Shown: piece by piece, positions 1 through 9,109 of the stretch
How positions within the stretch are numbered: position 1 is the first letter of the stretch
Layout: the number at the start of each line of letters is the position of its first letter
The notes under the pieces: model-generated
Told to the model about the DNA's origin: nothing
The model's database searches: none
The model's input: only the letters and a program-made list of their open reading frames with translations
Made by a program: the position numbers and the translations under genes
NCBI GenBank assembly: GCA_902494765.1
Contig: CABUUK010000023.1
Span: 1 to 30,279, forward strand
Source of the DNA: an uncultured Collinsella sp.
Lineage (GTDB): Bacteria; Actinomycetota; Coriobacteriia; Coriobacteriales; Coriobacteriaceae
Direction: 5' to 3'
DNA length: 30,279 bases

Positions 1-50
1 CCGAGAGTACTGCGGGGTCAGCCCGTGGGAGGCCAGGGCGCCGCTGACCG
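1..50 (+). rRNA. rrf: 5S ribosomal RNA, 3' part (truncated by window edge)
   Basis: The bases match the 3' half of bacterial 5S rRNA: a GTACTGCGGGGTCAGCCCGT stretch (helices IV/V region), a GGGAGGCCAGGGCGCC stretch, and a terminal GCTGACC that would pair with the 5' end lying outside the window. The end point is estimated from where helix I should close, to within a few bases. A Rho-independent terminator follows, as expected at the end of an rRNA operon. Identification is from memory of the 5S consensus. Confidence 0.75.
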
Positions 51-83
51 GTGGACGGCACCGAGCCGTACGCTTGAACTGAG

Positions 84-115
84 AAGGGGGAGGCCTCGCG
101 GACTCCCCCTTTTTG
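84..115 (+). terminator. Rho-independent terminator after the 5S rRNA
   Basis: AAGGGGGAG (84-92) pairs perfectly with CTCCCCCTT (103-111) around a 10-base loop, followed by a T-run. It ends the rRNA transcript. The stem may also stop transcription arriving from the minus-strand gene to the right. Confidence 0.85.
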
Positions 116-178
116 CGTTTATGGGGCGTAAATGACTCTATTACACCAGACGATCTTATCGTTTTTGGTATTGAGCCT

Positions 179-646
179 TTATTTAAAGAAGATAAATCGA
201 ATAACAAGGGCAACTGCTATGGCCACAATGATCAAAAGCAGGATTGTCAGTCGATGCTGCTTGCGTCGTTTACTTGATGAAACGAAGATTGATTTTCCCT
301 GTTTTGGCGTTTCGAGATAGCGAGCCGAATGCGTCAAGGTTTGCTTTGGTCGAGGACCTTTTTGTTGATGAGTGGCGGATGCTTTCATCGGCTCATCACT
401 AGCTGCGCTGTTTTTAGATAATGGTGCGTCTTTCAGATATACAGGGTCTCCCGAGGCGACGCCCATATGTTTACGCCCCGTTTGGGCATCCTCGAGTGTT
501 TGATATCGATTTCTCGTCACATACTCGGGCTCCGGATCATTAATGGGCTCTTGCGAGATGTGGGGGCGATGGAACCGTGGCGGCTGCGTGGAAGTATCTT
601 CCCCCTGCGTCGGCATAAACATTTTGTTCTGGTTTTGGTCGTCCAT
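179..646 (-). CDS. Tail-anchored hypothetical membrane protein, 155 aa
   Basis: I do not recognise a family. The first ~120 residues are polar, rich in Q, P, S, T and charged residues, and look disordered. A basic stretch (SKRRKQHR) comes just before one C-terminal hydrophobic segment (about residues 132-153, LTILLLIIVAIAVALVIRF), and the chain ends FFK. The predicted form is a C-terminally anchored single-pass protein with its bulk in the cytoplasm, given the positive residues before the helix and no signal peptide. The start at 646 is preceded by AAAGGGC. It stands alone between an rRNA operon end and the divergent hsp20 gene. Codon use is less GC-biased than in neighbouring genes. Confidence 0.7.
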   Translation of the reverse strand: MDDQNQNKMFMPTQGEDTSTQPPRFHRPHISQEPINDPEPEYVTRNRYQTLEDAQTGRKHMGVASGDPVYLKDAPLSKNSAASDEPMKASATHQQKGPRPKQTLTHSARYLETPKQGKSIFVSSSKRRKQHRLTILLLIIVAIAVALVIRFIFFK

Positions 647-738
647 GATGCCCTTTAGCTCGTTACCAACAACGTGTACGCGCTCATTGTAAGCCCCTTG
701 TTATTTGTAGCTGCGAACATACTCGTTATTTAAGCTCT

Positions 739-771
739 GGTTCAAAGAACCTTAACCTTACTAAAACCTTA
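739..771. promoter_or_regulatory. Palindrome plus three AACCTTA repeats in the divergent promoter region
   Basis: GGTTC-AAA-GAACC (739-751) is a perfect inverted repeat. AACCTTA occurs three times (748-754, 754-760, 765-771), overlapping its right arm. The site lies in the AT-rich gap between the tail-anchored gene (-) and hsp20 (+). It could be an operator for either gene. It is not the CIRCE element, and I could not assign a regulator. Confidence 0.4.
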
Positions 772-828
772 GTCACACACACTTAGATATGCTTATAGTA
801 CTGGACTCAAAAAACTTTATAGTCGATG

Positions 829-916
829 TATATATAAGCACTGGGTGGGCATATATAAGAGCGTCAAAAGAAGTCCCAGTCACCTAGAAGATGGCTCGGC
901 AGTCCTAAAAGGAGTG
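829..916 (+). promoter_or_regulatory. hsp20 5' leader with a TATATAAG repeat and a possible SD-masking hairpin
   Basis: TATATAAG is repeated at 831-838 and 852-859, 21 bases apart, and either copy could hold a -10 element. ACTGGG (840-845) can pair with CCCAGT (875-880). At the ribosome binding site, TCCT-AAA-AGGA (about 903-913) is a small hairpin that would hide the SD. A weak stem over an SD in a heat shock gene is compatible with an RNA thermometer. This is inference only, and no known thermometer class was recognised. Confidence 0.35.
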
Positions 917-922
917 GTAAAC

Positions 923-1354
923 ATGGCAAGCATGGTTCCTTATCGTTCGGTTTTTGGCGTTCGTCCTTCTGCTAGCTCGCTGTTCGATCTGTTTGATGAT
1001 ATGACCGACCTTGCAAACAACTCGATTGCTTCCAAGGCGTTTCCCGTTGACGTTGAGGATAAGGGCGACGGCTATGAGGTCAAGGCCTATCTGACCGGTG
1101 TCGCCAAGGACGATATCGATGTCGAGCTCAATGAGGGCCGTCTGTCCATTAGCGTGAATGTCGAGGAAGACGAGGAGAACGAGGGCAAGAACTTCCTGCA
1201 GAAGGAGTTCAGCTCGTACAGCGCGACGCGTGGCGTGTATCTAAAGGACGCTTCGAGCGAGGGCCTCTCGGCTAAGTACGCTGACGGCATCCTGACCGTT
1301 ACGGTTCCCAAGATCGTCGAGAAGAAGAACGTTACGAAGATCTCCATCGACTAA
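923..1354 (+). CDS. Hsp20/alpha-crystallin family small heat shock protein, 143 aa
   Basis: ATP-independent holdase chaperone that binds unfolding proteins in the cytoplasm. The alpha-crystallin domain spans about residues 35-135: it begins PVDVEDKGDGYEVKAYLTGV, includes GVYLKDASSEGLSAKYADGIL, and has the family A-x-x-x-x-G-I-L-T-V motif (AKYADGILTVTVPK). The C-terminal VTKISID tail is a degenerate form of the I-x-I oligomerisation motif. I chose the ATG at 923 because AAAAGGAG lies about ten bases upstream and the domain starts at the usual distance. A frame extends upstream to 845, but that stretch does not look like Hsp20. The gene is monocistronic, with a long 5' leader and a strong terminator. 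Confidence 0.9.
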   Translation: MASMVPYRSVFGVRPSASSLFDLFDDMTDLANNSIASKAFPVDVEDKGDGYEVKAYLTGVAKDDIDVELNEGRLSISVNVEEDEENEGKNFLQKEFSSYSATRGVYLKDASSEGLSAKYADGILTVTVPKIVEKKNVTKISID

Positions 1355-1380
1355 CTTCGTTGGTGTTCTGCGCTATGAAA

Positions 1381-1428
1381 AGACAGCAAAAGGGGCTGGG
1401 AAGCGATTCTCGGCCCCTTTTGCTGTCT
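1381..1428. terminator. Bidirectional terminator between convergent hsp20 and walJ-like gene
   Basis: AGACAGCAAAAGGGGC (1381-1396) pairs perfectly over 16 bases with GCCCCTTTTGCTGTCT (1413-1428). The A and T runs inside the arms let it act on both strands. It lies between two convergent genes. Confidence 0.85.
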
Positions 1429-1436
1429 AGGACAGT

Positions 1437-2246
1437 CTATTGAATGGTTGCCGGCTGATACTGACTCGCAGGGCGTATCGAGAGTTTTCGCGATCCTTGG
1501 AGAAGGGTTGCGGAGCTGCCGACCTCGTCATCCAGGGTTGCGGCCAGAGCTTTGGCATAGCTTTTGACGGTAAGGCTCGGACGATTGTTATCTTGGCTGA
1601 TATGCATGGCAATGAGCTGTTCGGTGCGATCGGTAACAAGTTCGCGCGCGGCTTCGGCGGCTTGGCCATTGGAGAGGTGTCCCCTTGCAGACAGGATGCG
1701 CTCCTGAAGAAAGCGGGGATATTCTCCCTCGCGCAGCATGGTCACATCATGGTTGCTCTCGAGCGCGAGGACTCGACAATCTTTGAGGGTGTTCATGGCT
1801 TGGCTCGATAGCTCTCCGGTGTCGGTGGCAAAGCCGATGGAATCATCGAGGGTGTCGAATCGATAACCGACTGGATTGATGACATCGTGTGATGTTGAGT
1901 AGGTTTGCACGTGGATGCCGGCAATGGATAGGGTGTCACCGGGATCGAATTCCTCGACAGGCAGATGCGAAAGATTTTCTTTGCTCGAAAGAGTCCCCCT
2001 GCTGGCAAAGAGGGGGCGGTGCCAGTGCTTGCACCAGACATCGAGGCCCTTGATGTGATCGCTATGCTCATGAGTAATGAGAAGAGCCGAGACGTTGTCT
2101 GTCGAGAGCCCCAGTTCTGCCATGCGCTTTAATGTCTCGCGGCGAGACAGTCCGTCATCGACCATAATGAGCCCCTGCGGGCCCTCGATGAGTGCGCAGT
2201 TGCCTTTAGAGCCACTGCCGAGGATATGAAGGTGCAGACGAGACAT
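1437..2246 (-). CDS. WalJ/YycJ-like metallo-beta-lactamase-fold hydrolase, 269 aa
   Basis: MBL-fold metallohydrolase of the YycJ/WalJ type, probably a two-metal phosphodiesterase or nuclease; family members are linked to cell-wall and DNA processes in Firmicutes. The N-terminus has the family ILGSGSKGNCALIE motif, the metal-binding THEHSDHIKGLD lies at residues 58-69 (H59, H61, D63, H64), a further metal histidine is expected in TSHD, and DSIGFATDTGEL supplies the bridging aspartate. I chose the start at 2246 because the conserved N-terminus begins there. The frame runs further upstream, but that would overlap the divergent tilS ribosome binding site. There is no clear SD, so the start is uncertain. 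The substrate is unknown. Confidence 0.82.
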   Translation of the reverse strand: MSRLHLHILGSGSKGNCALIEGPQGLIMVDDGLSRRETLKRMAELGLSTDNVSALLITHEHSDHIKGLDVWCKHWHRPLFASRGTLSSKENLSHLPVEEFDPGDTLSIAGIHVQTYSTSHDVINPVGYRFDTLDDSIGFATDTGELSSQAMNTLKDCRVLALESNHDVTMLREGEYPRFLQERILSARGHLSNGQAAEAARELVTDRTEQLIAMHISQDNNRPSLTVKSYAKALAATLDDEVGSSATLLQGSRKLSIRPASQYQPATIQ

Positions 2247-2294
2247 AAGATTCCAAAGGATACAATGGGTGCGGACGAATAGGGGAGGAAGCAA

Positions 2295-3833
2295 ATGCCT
2301 ACGGTATCTCAGCATTATGGACACCATGCCGTGCCTGGGGCAGTCGATGAGTCCCGGACGAGGCAGCAGGCTGCTCCTGTCGTGCTCATGGTATCAGGCG
2401 GCGCGGACTCGACGGCACTGCTTCTTATGGCGTGCACATCAAAGCTGGATATCCAAGACGGACGCGGTGTTGCCCCCATTGCTCGCGAGCGCCTGCATGT
2501 GCTGCATGTAAACCATCATCTGCGCGGCAAGGCGTCCGATGACGACGAGGCCTTTGTGCGTGAGCTCTGCGCGAAATATGGTTTACCGCTGTGCGTGGAG
2601 CACGCTTATTTTGATGGGGAGTCGGGCAATATTGAGGCCGCGGCCCGCGAGGTGCGCTATGCCGCGGCGCGGAGGTATGTTCGCGAGCTCTGCGCCCAGA
2701 CGGGGGCACCGCGAACGGCGGCTCGTATCTGCACCGCGCACACGTCTTCGGATCGCGCGGAAACGTTTTTGATGAACGCGATTAAGGGTTCAGGGCCCGC
2801 TGGCCTATCGAGCATTCCTCGCCGGAGGAATATCGTGGTGCGTCCCTTGCTCGACCTAACTCATGGCGAGCTCGTGGGCTATCTACAGGTACATGGTCAG
2901 CCGTGGCGTGAAGACGAGAGCAATGAGGATATCTCGTATCTGCGAAACTACGTGCGCCATCGAGTGATGCCGGTGGTGGCGCAGCGCAACGCGAGCGTCT
3001 GCAAGACGATTGGCGCCGCCTGCGAGATCTTAGGCGATGAGGACGCGTTTTTGTCTCAGCTTTCGGCACAGGCGTTTCGAAGCTGCCTGCGTAAGGAGGC
3101 AGCGGGCGCGCTGGTGCTCGATGCCAGGCGCCTTGCTGCGGCCGAGGTGGTAATCGCGCGGCGCATCGTGCGACTGGCGATTAAGCGCATCGATCCGGAC
3201 GCTCGTCCAGAGATGCGACATGTGGAGCGAGTCCTTTCCTGCGTTGCCGAGGGCGCCGGCTCGGTTACGCTTCCGGCGGGAATTGACGCGCGCGTTGAGT
3301 TTGGCATGCTGGCATTTAAGGCGCCGGCGGCTCGTGAGGGGCTGGTTGCGGACTGGATTACCATACCCGGTCGTTTGCCGTTGGGCGGGGGGCGCATGCT
3401 AGTCGCAGAGCCGATGGCCGTTGAGCCGGGATGCGATATCGTGCGCCGCGCCCGTGAGCTTGCGGCTGCCGGGGAAGTGACAGCTTTGGTAGACGCGGCT
3501 GCCCTGGGTTTTGCCGACAGCGATAGTGAGCGGATCCTGGCGGGCTCACGTGGCGAGATCCCTGCAGAGGCGCGATTGGCGCGCCTGTGGGTGGACGGTC
3601 CCGCACCGGGAGACGTGATGTGCCCGTTAGGAATGAGTGGCCGAAGCAAGAAGGTATCCGACTTGCTAGGCGAGGCTCGCATTCCCGTTTCCGAGCGCGC
3701 CGGCGTGCCCGTGGTGAGGACGGCGCCGGGAGGTGCCGTGGTGTGGGTCGCCGGAGTTCGCGCGGACGAACGTTTTAAATGCACGGCGGCGACGCGTGTG
3801 GCTTATCTGCTTCGCGTGGTTGACGCGGATTAG
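2295..3833 (+). CDS. tilS: tRNA(Ile)-lysidine synthase, 512 aa
   Basis: Makes lysidine at the CAU anticodon wobble position of tRNA-Ile using ATP and lysine, which switches both decoding and charging. The PP-loop ATPase motif SGGADS is at residues 34-39. HVNHHLRG (71-78) and AHTSSDRAETFLMNAIKGSG match the TilS core; the latter aligns with the usual GHHxDDxxET motif but has TSSD for xADD. The long C-terminal part (residues ~230-510) includes the tRNA-recognition domain. GGGGAGGAAG just upstream fixes the start. It is divergent from the WalJ-like gene (48 bases between starts) and heads the tilS-hpt-ftsH cluster, an order also found in Bacillus. Confidence 0.9.
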   Translation: MPTVSQHYGHHAVPGAVDESRTRQQAAPVVLMVSGGADSTALLLMACTSKLDIQDGRGVAPIARERLHVLHVNHHLRGKASDDDEAFVRELCAKYGLPLCVEHAYFDGESGNIEAAAREVRYAAARRYVRELCAQTGAPRTAARICTAHTSSDRAETFLMNAIKGSGPAGLSSIPRRRNIVVRPLLDLTHGELVGYLQVHGQPWREDESNEDISYLRNYVRHRVMPVVAQRNASVCKTIGAACEILGDEDAFLSQLSAQAFRSCLRKEAAGALVLDARRLAAAEVVIARRIVRLAIKRIDPDARPEMRHVERVLSCVAEGAGSVTLPAGIDARVEFGMLAFKAPAAREGLVADWITIPGRLPLGGGRMLVAEPMAVEPGCDIVRRARELAAAGEVTALVDAAALGFADSDSERILAGSRGEIPAEARLARLWVDGPAPGDVMCPLGMSGRSKKVSDLLGEARIPVSERAGVPVVRTAPGGAVVWVAGVRADERFKCTAATRVAYLLRVVDAD

Positions 3834-3872
3834 CCCCTCGCACCAGCTGTTCTGTGCGGCGTTGACGGTATT

Positions 3873-3893
3873 CCCGCGCTGATGGTGCGCGGG
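3873..3893 (+). other. Hairpin in the tilS-hpt gap
   Basis: CCCGCGC (3873-3879) pairs with GCGCGGG (3887-3893) around a 7-base loop. No T-run follows, so it is at best a weak terminator or an RNA-processing stem after tilS. Confidence 0.45.
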
Positions 3894-3894
3894 C

Positions 3895-3924
3895 TGGAAA
3901 ATATACCCCGTGCGCTGCTAGAAT
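3895..3924 (+). promoter_or_regulatory. Candidate hpt-ftsH promoter
   Basis: TAGAAT (3919-3924) is a good -10 hexamer. An imperfect -35, TGGAAA (3895-3900), lies 18 bases upstream. It follows the hairpin after tilS and leaves a leader of about 50 bases before hpt. Inferred from sequence alone. Confidence 0.4.
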
Positions 3925-3981
3925 GTGTAGTTCGCGTCCATACGGCGGTGTGTGGGCGATTAAGCACAAGAAAGGGTTGTC

Positions 3982-4530
3982 ATGGCTTCTCAACATCCGG
4001 ATATCGAGAAGGTTCTGTTTACGCAGGAGGATATCGACGGCATCGTTTCTCGCCTGGGCGAGGAGATCACTCGCGACTACGCGGGTAAGGATCTGGTGCT
4101 GATCGCGGTTCTGCGCGGTGCCGTTGTCTTTATGGGCGACCTGATGCGCAAGATTGAGCTACCGACCAACATCGATTTCATGGCTGTTTCGAGCTATGGC
4201 GACGGTGTGAAGTCTTCGGGCATCGTGCGTATCATTAAGGATCTGGATATCGACATCCGTGGTCGCGACGTGCTGATCGTCGAGGACATTCTGGACTCGG
4301 GCCTGACCCTCAAGTACCTGATGAAGAACCTCGAGAGCCGCAAGCCCGCTTCGCTGGAGGTCGCTGCCTTCCTGTGGAAGGACGTTGAGGACCGCACCTC
4401 GGCCATCACGCCCAAGTATGTTGGAACCCATTGCCCCGATGCCTTTGTGGTGGGCTACGGCCTCGACTATACCGAGCGCTATCGTAACCTTCCGTATCTG
4501 GGCATTTTGAAACCGGAGGTTTATTCGTAA
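3982..4530 (+). CDS. hpt: Hypoxanthine phosphoribosyltransferase, 182 aa
   Basis: Purine salvage enzyme that makes IMP (and often GMP) from hypoxanthine (guanine) and PRPP in the cytoplasm. The type I PRTase PRPP-binding loop VLIVEDILDSGLT (about residues 98-110) is intact. The N-terminal segment LVLIAVLRGAVVFMGDLMR and the hood segment PDAFVVGYGLDYTERYRNLPYLG are characteristic of Hpt. Its length matches the family (about 180 aa). AAAGGG precedes the ATG. The stop codon is separated by one base from ftsH, and the ftsH SD (GGAGG) lies inside the end of hpt, so the two are co-transcribed and probably translationally coupled. Confidence 0.95.
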   Translation: MASQHPDIEKVLFTQEDIDGIVSRLGEEITRDYAGKDLVLIAVLRGAVVFMGDLMRKIELPTNIDFMAVSSYGDGVKSSGIVRIIKDLDIDIRGRDVLIVEDILDSGLTLKYLMKNLESRKPASLEVAAFLWKDVEDRTSAITPKYVGTHCPDAFVVGYGLDYTERYRNLPYLGILKPEVYS

Positions 4531-4531
4531 G

Positions 4532-6673
<2,142 letters not shown>

Positions 6674-6687
6674 TCTTTGTGGCGAAA

Positions 6688-6720
6688 GCCTCCGCGGGGA
6701 AACCTGCGGAGGCTTTTTTT
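6688..6720 (+). terminator. Terminator after ftsH
   Basis: GCCTCCGC (6688-6695) pairs with GCGGAGGC (6706-6713), followed by seven T. A classical Rho-independent terminator. Confidence 0.95.
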
Positions 6721-6738
6721 GAGCGATATTGGGCCATC

Positions 6739-6800
6739 TGTTGATTGGGGACAGACTTAAATGAGCGTTTTCACGCATTTAAGTCTGTCCCCAATCAACA
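6739..6800. repeat. 25-bp perfect inverted repeat (GGGGACAGAC palindrome)
   Basis: The arms at 6739-6763 and 6776-6800 are perfectly complementary over 25 bases with a 12-base loop. Each arm contains GGGGACAGACTTAAATG. It lies between the ftsH terminator and the next gene, has no T-run, and codes for nothing. It looks like a REP-type or miniature palindromic element. An open reading frame runs out of the aminotransferase gene into it, which is an artefact. Confidence 0.85.
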
Positions 6801-6829
6801 TTGCTGCGGCGCTTTGCTCGGCTAAAGCG

Positions 6830-6835
6830 TACAAT
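6830..6835 (+). promoter_or_regulatory. Candidate -10 (TACAAT) for the aminotransferase gene
   Basis: TACAAT lies about 25 bases before the start codon, which fits a short leader. No convincing -35 is seen. The same hexamer occurs before the PHP gene and glmS. Confidence 0.35.
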
Positions 6836-6859
6836 AGCGCCTATGTGAAAGGGGAACAG

Positions 6860-8044
6860 ATGATCAACGAAACTATGTATGCTCGCGGTGCGGAAAGCTC
6901 CATCATCCGCGAGATTTTTAGCTATGGCCTTGAGCGCAAGGCGCAGATTGGTGCGGAAAATGTATTCGATTTTTCGCTGGGTAACCCGAGCGTTCCGGCG
7001 CCCGCTGCCGTGGCGGAGTCCATTAAGAAGGCCTTGGAGCTGCCGAGTGACCAGCTGCACGGATACACGCCCGCACCGGGCCTGCCGCAGTGCCGTACCG
7101 CCGTGGCTGAGTCGCTCAACCGCCGCTTTGGTACGAGTTATGAGGGCAAGGATGTCTTTATGACCGTGGGCGCCGCGGCTTCGCTCACCTGCACGCTCAA
7201 CGCCGTTACGAACCCGGGCGATGAGGTTATCGCCATTGCACCGTACTTCCCGGAGTATCGCGTGTGGATTGAGAAAGCCGGCTGTACGTGTGTTGAGGCG
7301 CTCGCCAATGAAGATACGTTCCAGCTGAGTGTGGACAACGTGCTCAAGGCGATTACCGATAAGACGACTGCCGTCATCATCGACTCGCCGAATAACCCGA
7401 CCGGCGCCGTGTATACGCGCGACACGCTGACGCGACTGGCCAATGTTCTGCGCGAGGCCAACGCTCAGCGCGATCCCGAGAATCCGATTATGCTCATCTC
7501 GGATGAGCCGTACCGCGAGATCGTGTACGGTGCCGAGGTGCCTTGGGTGCCCTCGATCTACGAGCACACCATCGTGTGCTACTCGTATTCCAAGTCGCTG
7601 TCGCTGCCGGGTGAGCGCGTGGGGTGGATCTTGGTTCCCAACACCAATCCGCAGGCTGCCCGTCTGATGCCGGCTGTTGCGGGCGCTGCCCGTACGCTGG
7701 GTTTTGTATGCGCACCGGCACTCTTTCAGCGCGTAATTATCGACTGCATCGATGAGCCGAGTGACGTTGAGGCCTATGCACGTAACCGCACCGCGCTTAC
7801 CGACGCACTAGCGGAGTATGGCTACACCTATGTTGAGCCGGATGGCGCGTTCTACCTATGGGTGAAAGCGTTGGAGCCCGATGCGAATGCGTTCTGTGAG
7901 CGCGCAAAGAAGTATGAGTTGCTTGCGGTTCCCTCGGACAGCTTTGGTATGCCGGGTTGGTTCCGCCTGGGCTATTGCGTGAGCTACGAAACGATTGTCA
8001 ATTCGCTACCCGCTTGGAAACAGTTGGCGGACGAGTATCGTTAA
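6860..8044 (+). CDS. PLP-dependent class I/II aminotransferase, 394 aa
   Basis: Fold type I aminotransferase of the aspartate aminotransferase superfamily; the exact amino acid substrate cannot be told. Recognisable are SPNNPTG (176-182, cofactor-binding Asn), SDEPY (214-218, Asp for the pyridine nitrogen, Tyr for the ring oxygen), SYSKSLSLPGERVGW with the Schiff-base Lys at 245, and a C-terminal FRLGYC carrying the carboxylate-binding Arg. Length is typical. I chose the ATG at 6860 because AAAGGGGAA precedes it; an upstream frame from 6761 passes through the palindromic repeat and is not coding. It is bounded by a terminator on the left and a weak hairpin on the right, so it is probably monocistronic. 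Confidence 0.9.
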   Translation: MINETMYARGAESSIIREIFSYGLERKAQIGAENVFDFSLGNPSVPAPAAVAESIKKALELPSDQLHGYTPAPGLPQCRTAVAESLNRRFGTSYEGKDVFMTVGAAASLTCTLNAVTNPGDEVIAIAPYFPEYRVWIEKAGCTCVEALANEDTFQLSVDNVLKAITDKTTAVIIDSPNNPTGAVYTRDTLTRLANVLREANAQRDPENPIMLISDEPYREIVYGAEVPWVPSIYEHTIVCYSYSKSLSLPGERVGWILVPNTNPQAARLMPAVAGAARTLGFVCAPALFQRVIIDCIDEPSDVEAYARNRTALTDALAEYGYTYVEPDGAFYLWVKALEPDANAFCERAKKYELLAVPSDSFGMPGWFRLGYCVSYETIVNSLPAWKQLADEYR

Positions 8045-8078
8045 AAGTAAAGCGCTCTGCCTACAATGTTTTACGTGA

Positions 8079-8109
8079 AACGGGGTTTGGTGTTAAGCCG
8101 GACCCCGTT
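8079..8109 (+). other. Hairpin downstream of the aminotransferase gene
   Basis: AACGGGGT (8079-8086) pairs with ACCCCGTT (8102-8109) over a 15-base loop. No T-run follows, so termination is uncertain. The rest of the 165-base gap holds the PHP gene promoter. Confidence 0.45.
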
Positions 8110-8142
8110 GTCATGGACGTTGTGTCTTTGGGATGGAGTGGT

Positions 8143-8172
8143 TTTACGACTATCGAAGGCTATGCGTACAAT
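8143..8172 (+). promoter_or_regulatory. Candidate promoter of the PHP gene
   Basis: TTTACG (8143-8148), an 18-base spacer and TACAAT (8167-8172) form a plausible sigma-70-type promoter, leaving a leader of roughly 30 bases. Confidence 0.45.
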
Positions 8173-8209
8173 GAATATAAGCGACGGCCGTGCCAGATAA
8201 GGAGACCTG

Positions 8210-9031
8210 ATGCCCTACCTGCTTTCTTGTGACATTCATACCCATACGATGTTCTCTGCGCATGCATATTCGACCATTGAGGAGAATGTGTACTGGGCGG
8301 CAGAGCGTGGTCTGCAGGTGCTCGGATCTGCCGACCATTTGAGCTCTATGGTTACGGCTTGCCCCAATGACCTGCGCAGTTACCAGTTCTTTATCAACCA
8401 GGATATCTGGCCGCGCATTTGGAGCGGCGTGCTGGTGCTGCGTGGTGCCGAGGCCGATATCGTTTCGCTGGACGGAAGCCTGTTTGGCGAGGACACTCTT
8501 GTCACGCTCGATATTGCCGGCGATTCGTACAGCCGTCAGCATTCGCTGTTCGATTTGGTTACGCGTAATTTGGATTATTTGGTTGCAAGCGTGCATAATC
8601 CGCAGATTGCCGAGGGCGCGACGCTGGCCCAGACGACCGAGATGTATATCAATGCCCTGGAGCACCCCAAGGTGTTCATGCTGGGTCACACGGGGCGTTC
8701 GGGCGTGCCGTTCGATATCGACGAGGTGCTGTTGGCAGCTAAGGCCAAGCACAAGATTATTGAGATCAACAACCATAGTCTTGAACACGGTGTCGACACT
8801 GAGCATTGGGCCGTATGCCGCAAGATCGCCGAGCGCTGCGCCGAGCTGGGCGTAGGCATTGGCGTTTCGACCGATGCGCACATTGGCATGGCAATTGGTA
8901 AGCTCGATTACGCTCGCAAGATGCTCGACGAGATTCACTTCCCGTTGGATCTGATCGTGACGCGCGATCGCGAGACGCTGCTGCGCGAGATGGCGGCAGC
9001 CGGCGTGTGCGACCTGTGCAAGGGGATGTAG
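8210..9031 (+). CDS. PHP-domain phosphoesterase (YcdX-like), 273 aa
   Basis: Polymerase-and-histidinol-phosphatase fold metal-dependent phosphoesterase, closest in layout to the YcdX-type phosphatases. Metal ligands seen: CDIHTHTMFSAHAY at the N-terminus (H10, H12, H18), ADH (41-43), a histidine in LVASVHN, one in MLGHTGR, and the C-terminal STDAHIG. It is therefore predicted to be trinuclear and cytoplasmic. The physiological substrate is unknown. AAGGAG precedes the ATG. It is followed by a terminator and is probably transcribed alone. Confidence 0.85.
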   Translation: MPYLLSCDIHTHTMFSAHAYSTIEENVYWAAERGLQVLGSADHLSSMVTACPNDLRSYQFFINQDIWPRIWSGVLVLRGAEADIVSLDGSLFGEDTLVTLDIAGDSYSRQHSLFDLVTRNLDYLVASVHNPQIAEGATLAQTTEMYINALEHPKVFMLGHTGRSGVPFDIDEVLLAAKAKHKIIEINNHSLEHGVDTEHWAVCRKIAERCAELGVGIGVSTDAHIGMAIGKLDYARKMLDEIHFPLDLIVTRDRETLLREMAAAGVCDLCKGM

Positions 9032-9051
9032 CGGAATTTATAAACCAAGCG

Positions 9052-9085
9052 AAGGGGGCGGCCCAGACGGGTCGCCCCCTTTCTT
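9052..9085 (+). terminator. Terminator after the PHP gene
   Basis: GGGGGCGGCCC (9054-9064) pairs with GGGTCGCCCCC (9069-9079), with one G-U pair and a 4-base loop, followed by TTTCTT. It also lies downstream of the convergent rRNA methyltransferase gene. Confidence 0.85.
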
Positions 9086-9109
9086 GTCCCAAAAATCTAC
9101 TGAGGTTGG

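Noticed and set aside
800..830. HspR (HAIR) or HrcA (CIRCE) operator before hsp20
   Set aside because: Only a single ACTCAA half resembling HAIR is present (805-810), with no opposing CTTGAGT at the right spacing, and no TTAGCACTC for CIRCE.
6761..6859. N-terminal extension of the aminotransferase through the palindrome
   Set aside because: The extra residues are encoded by an inverted repeat and promoter-like DNA; a good SD marks the ATG at 6860.
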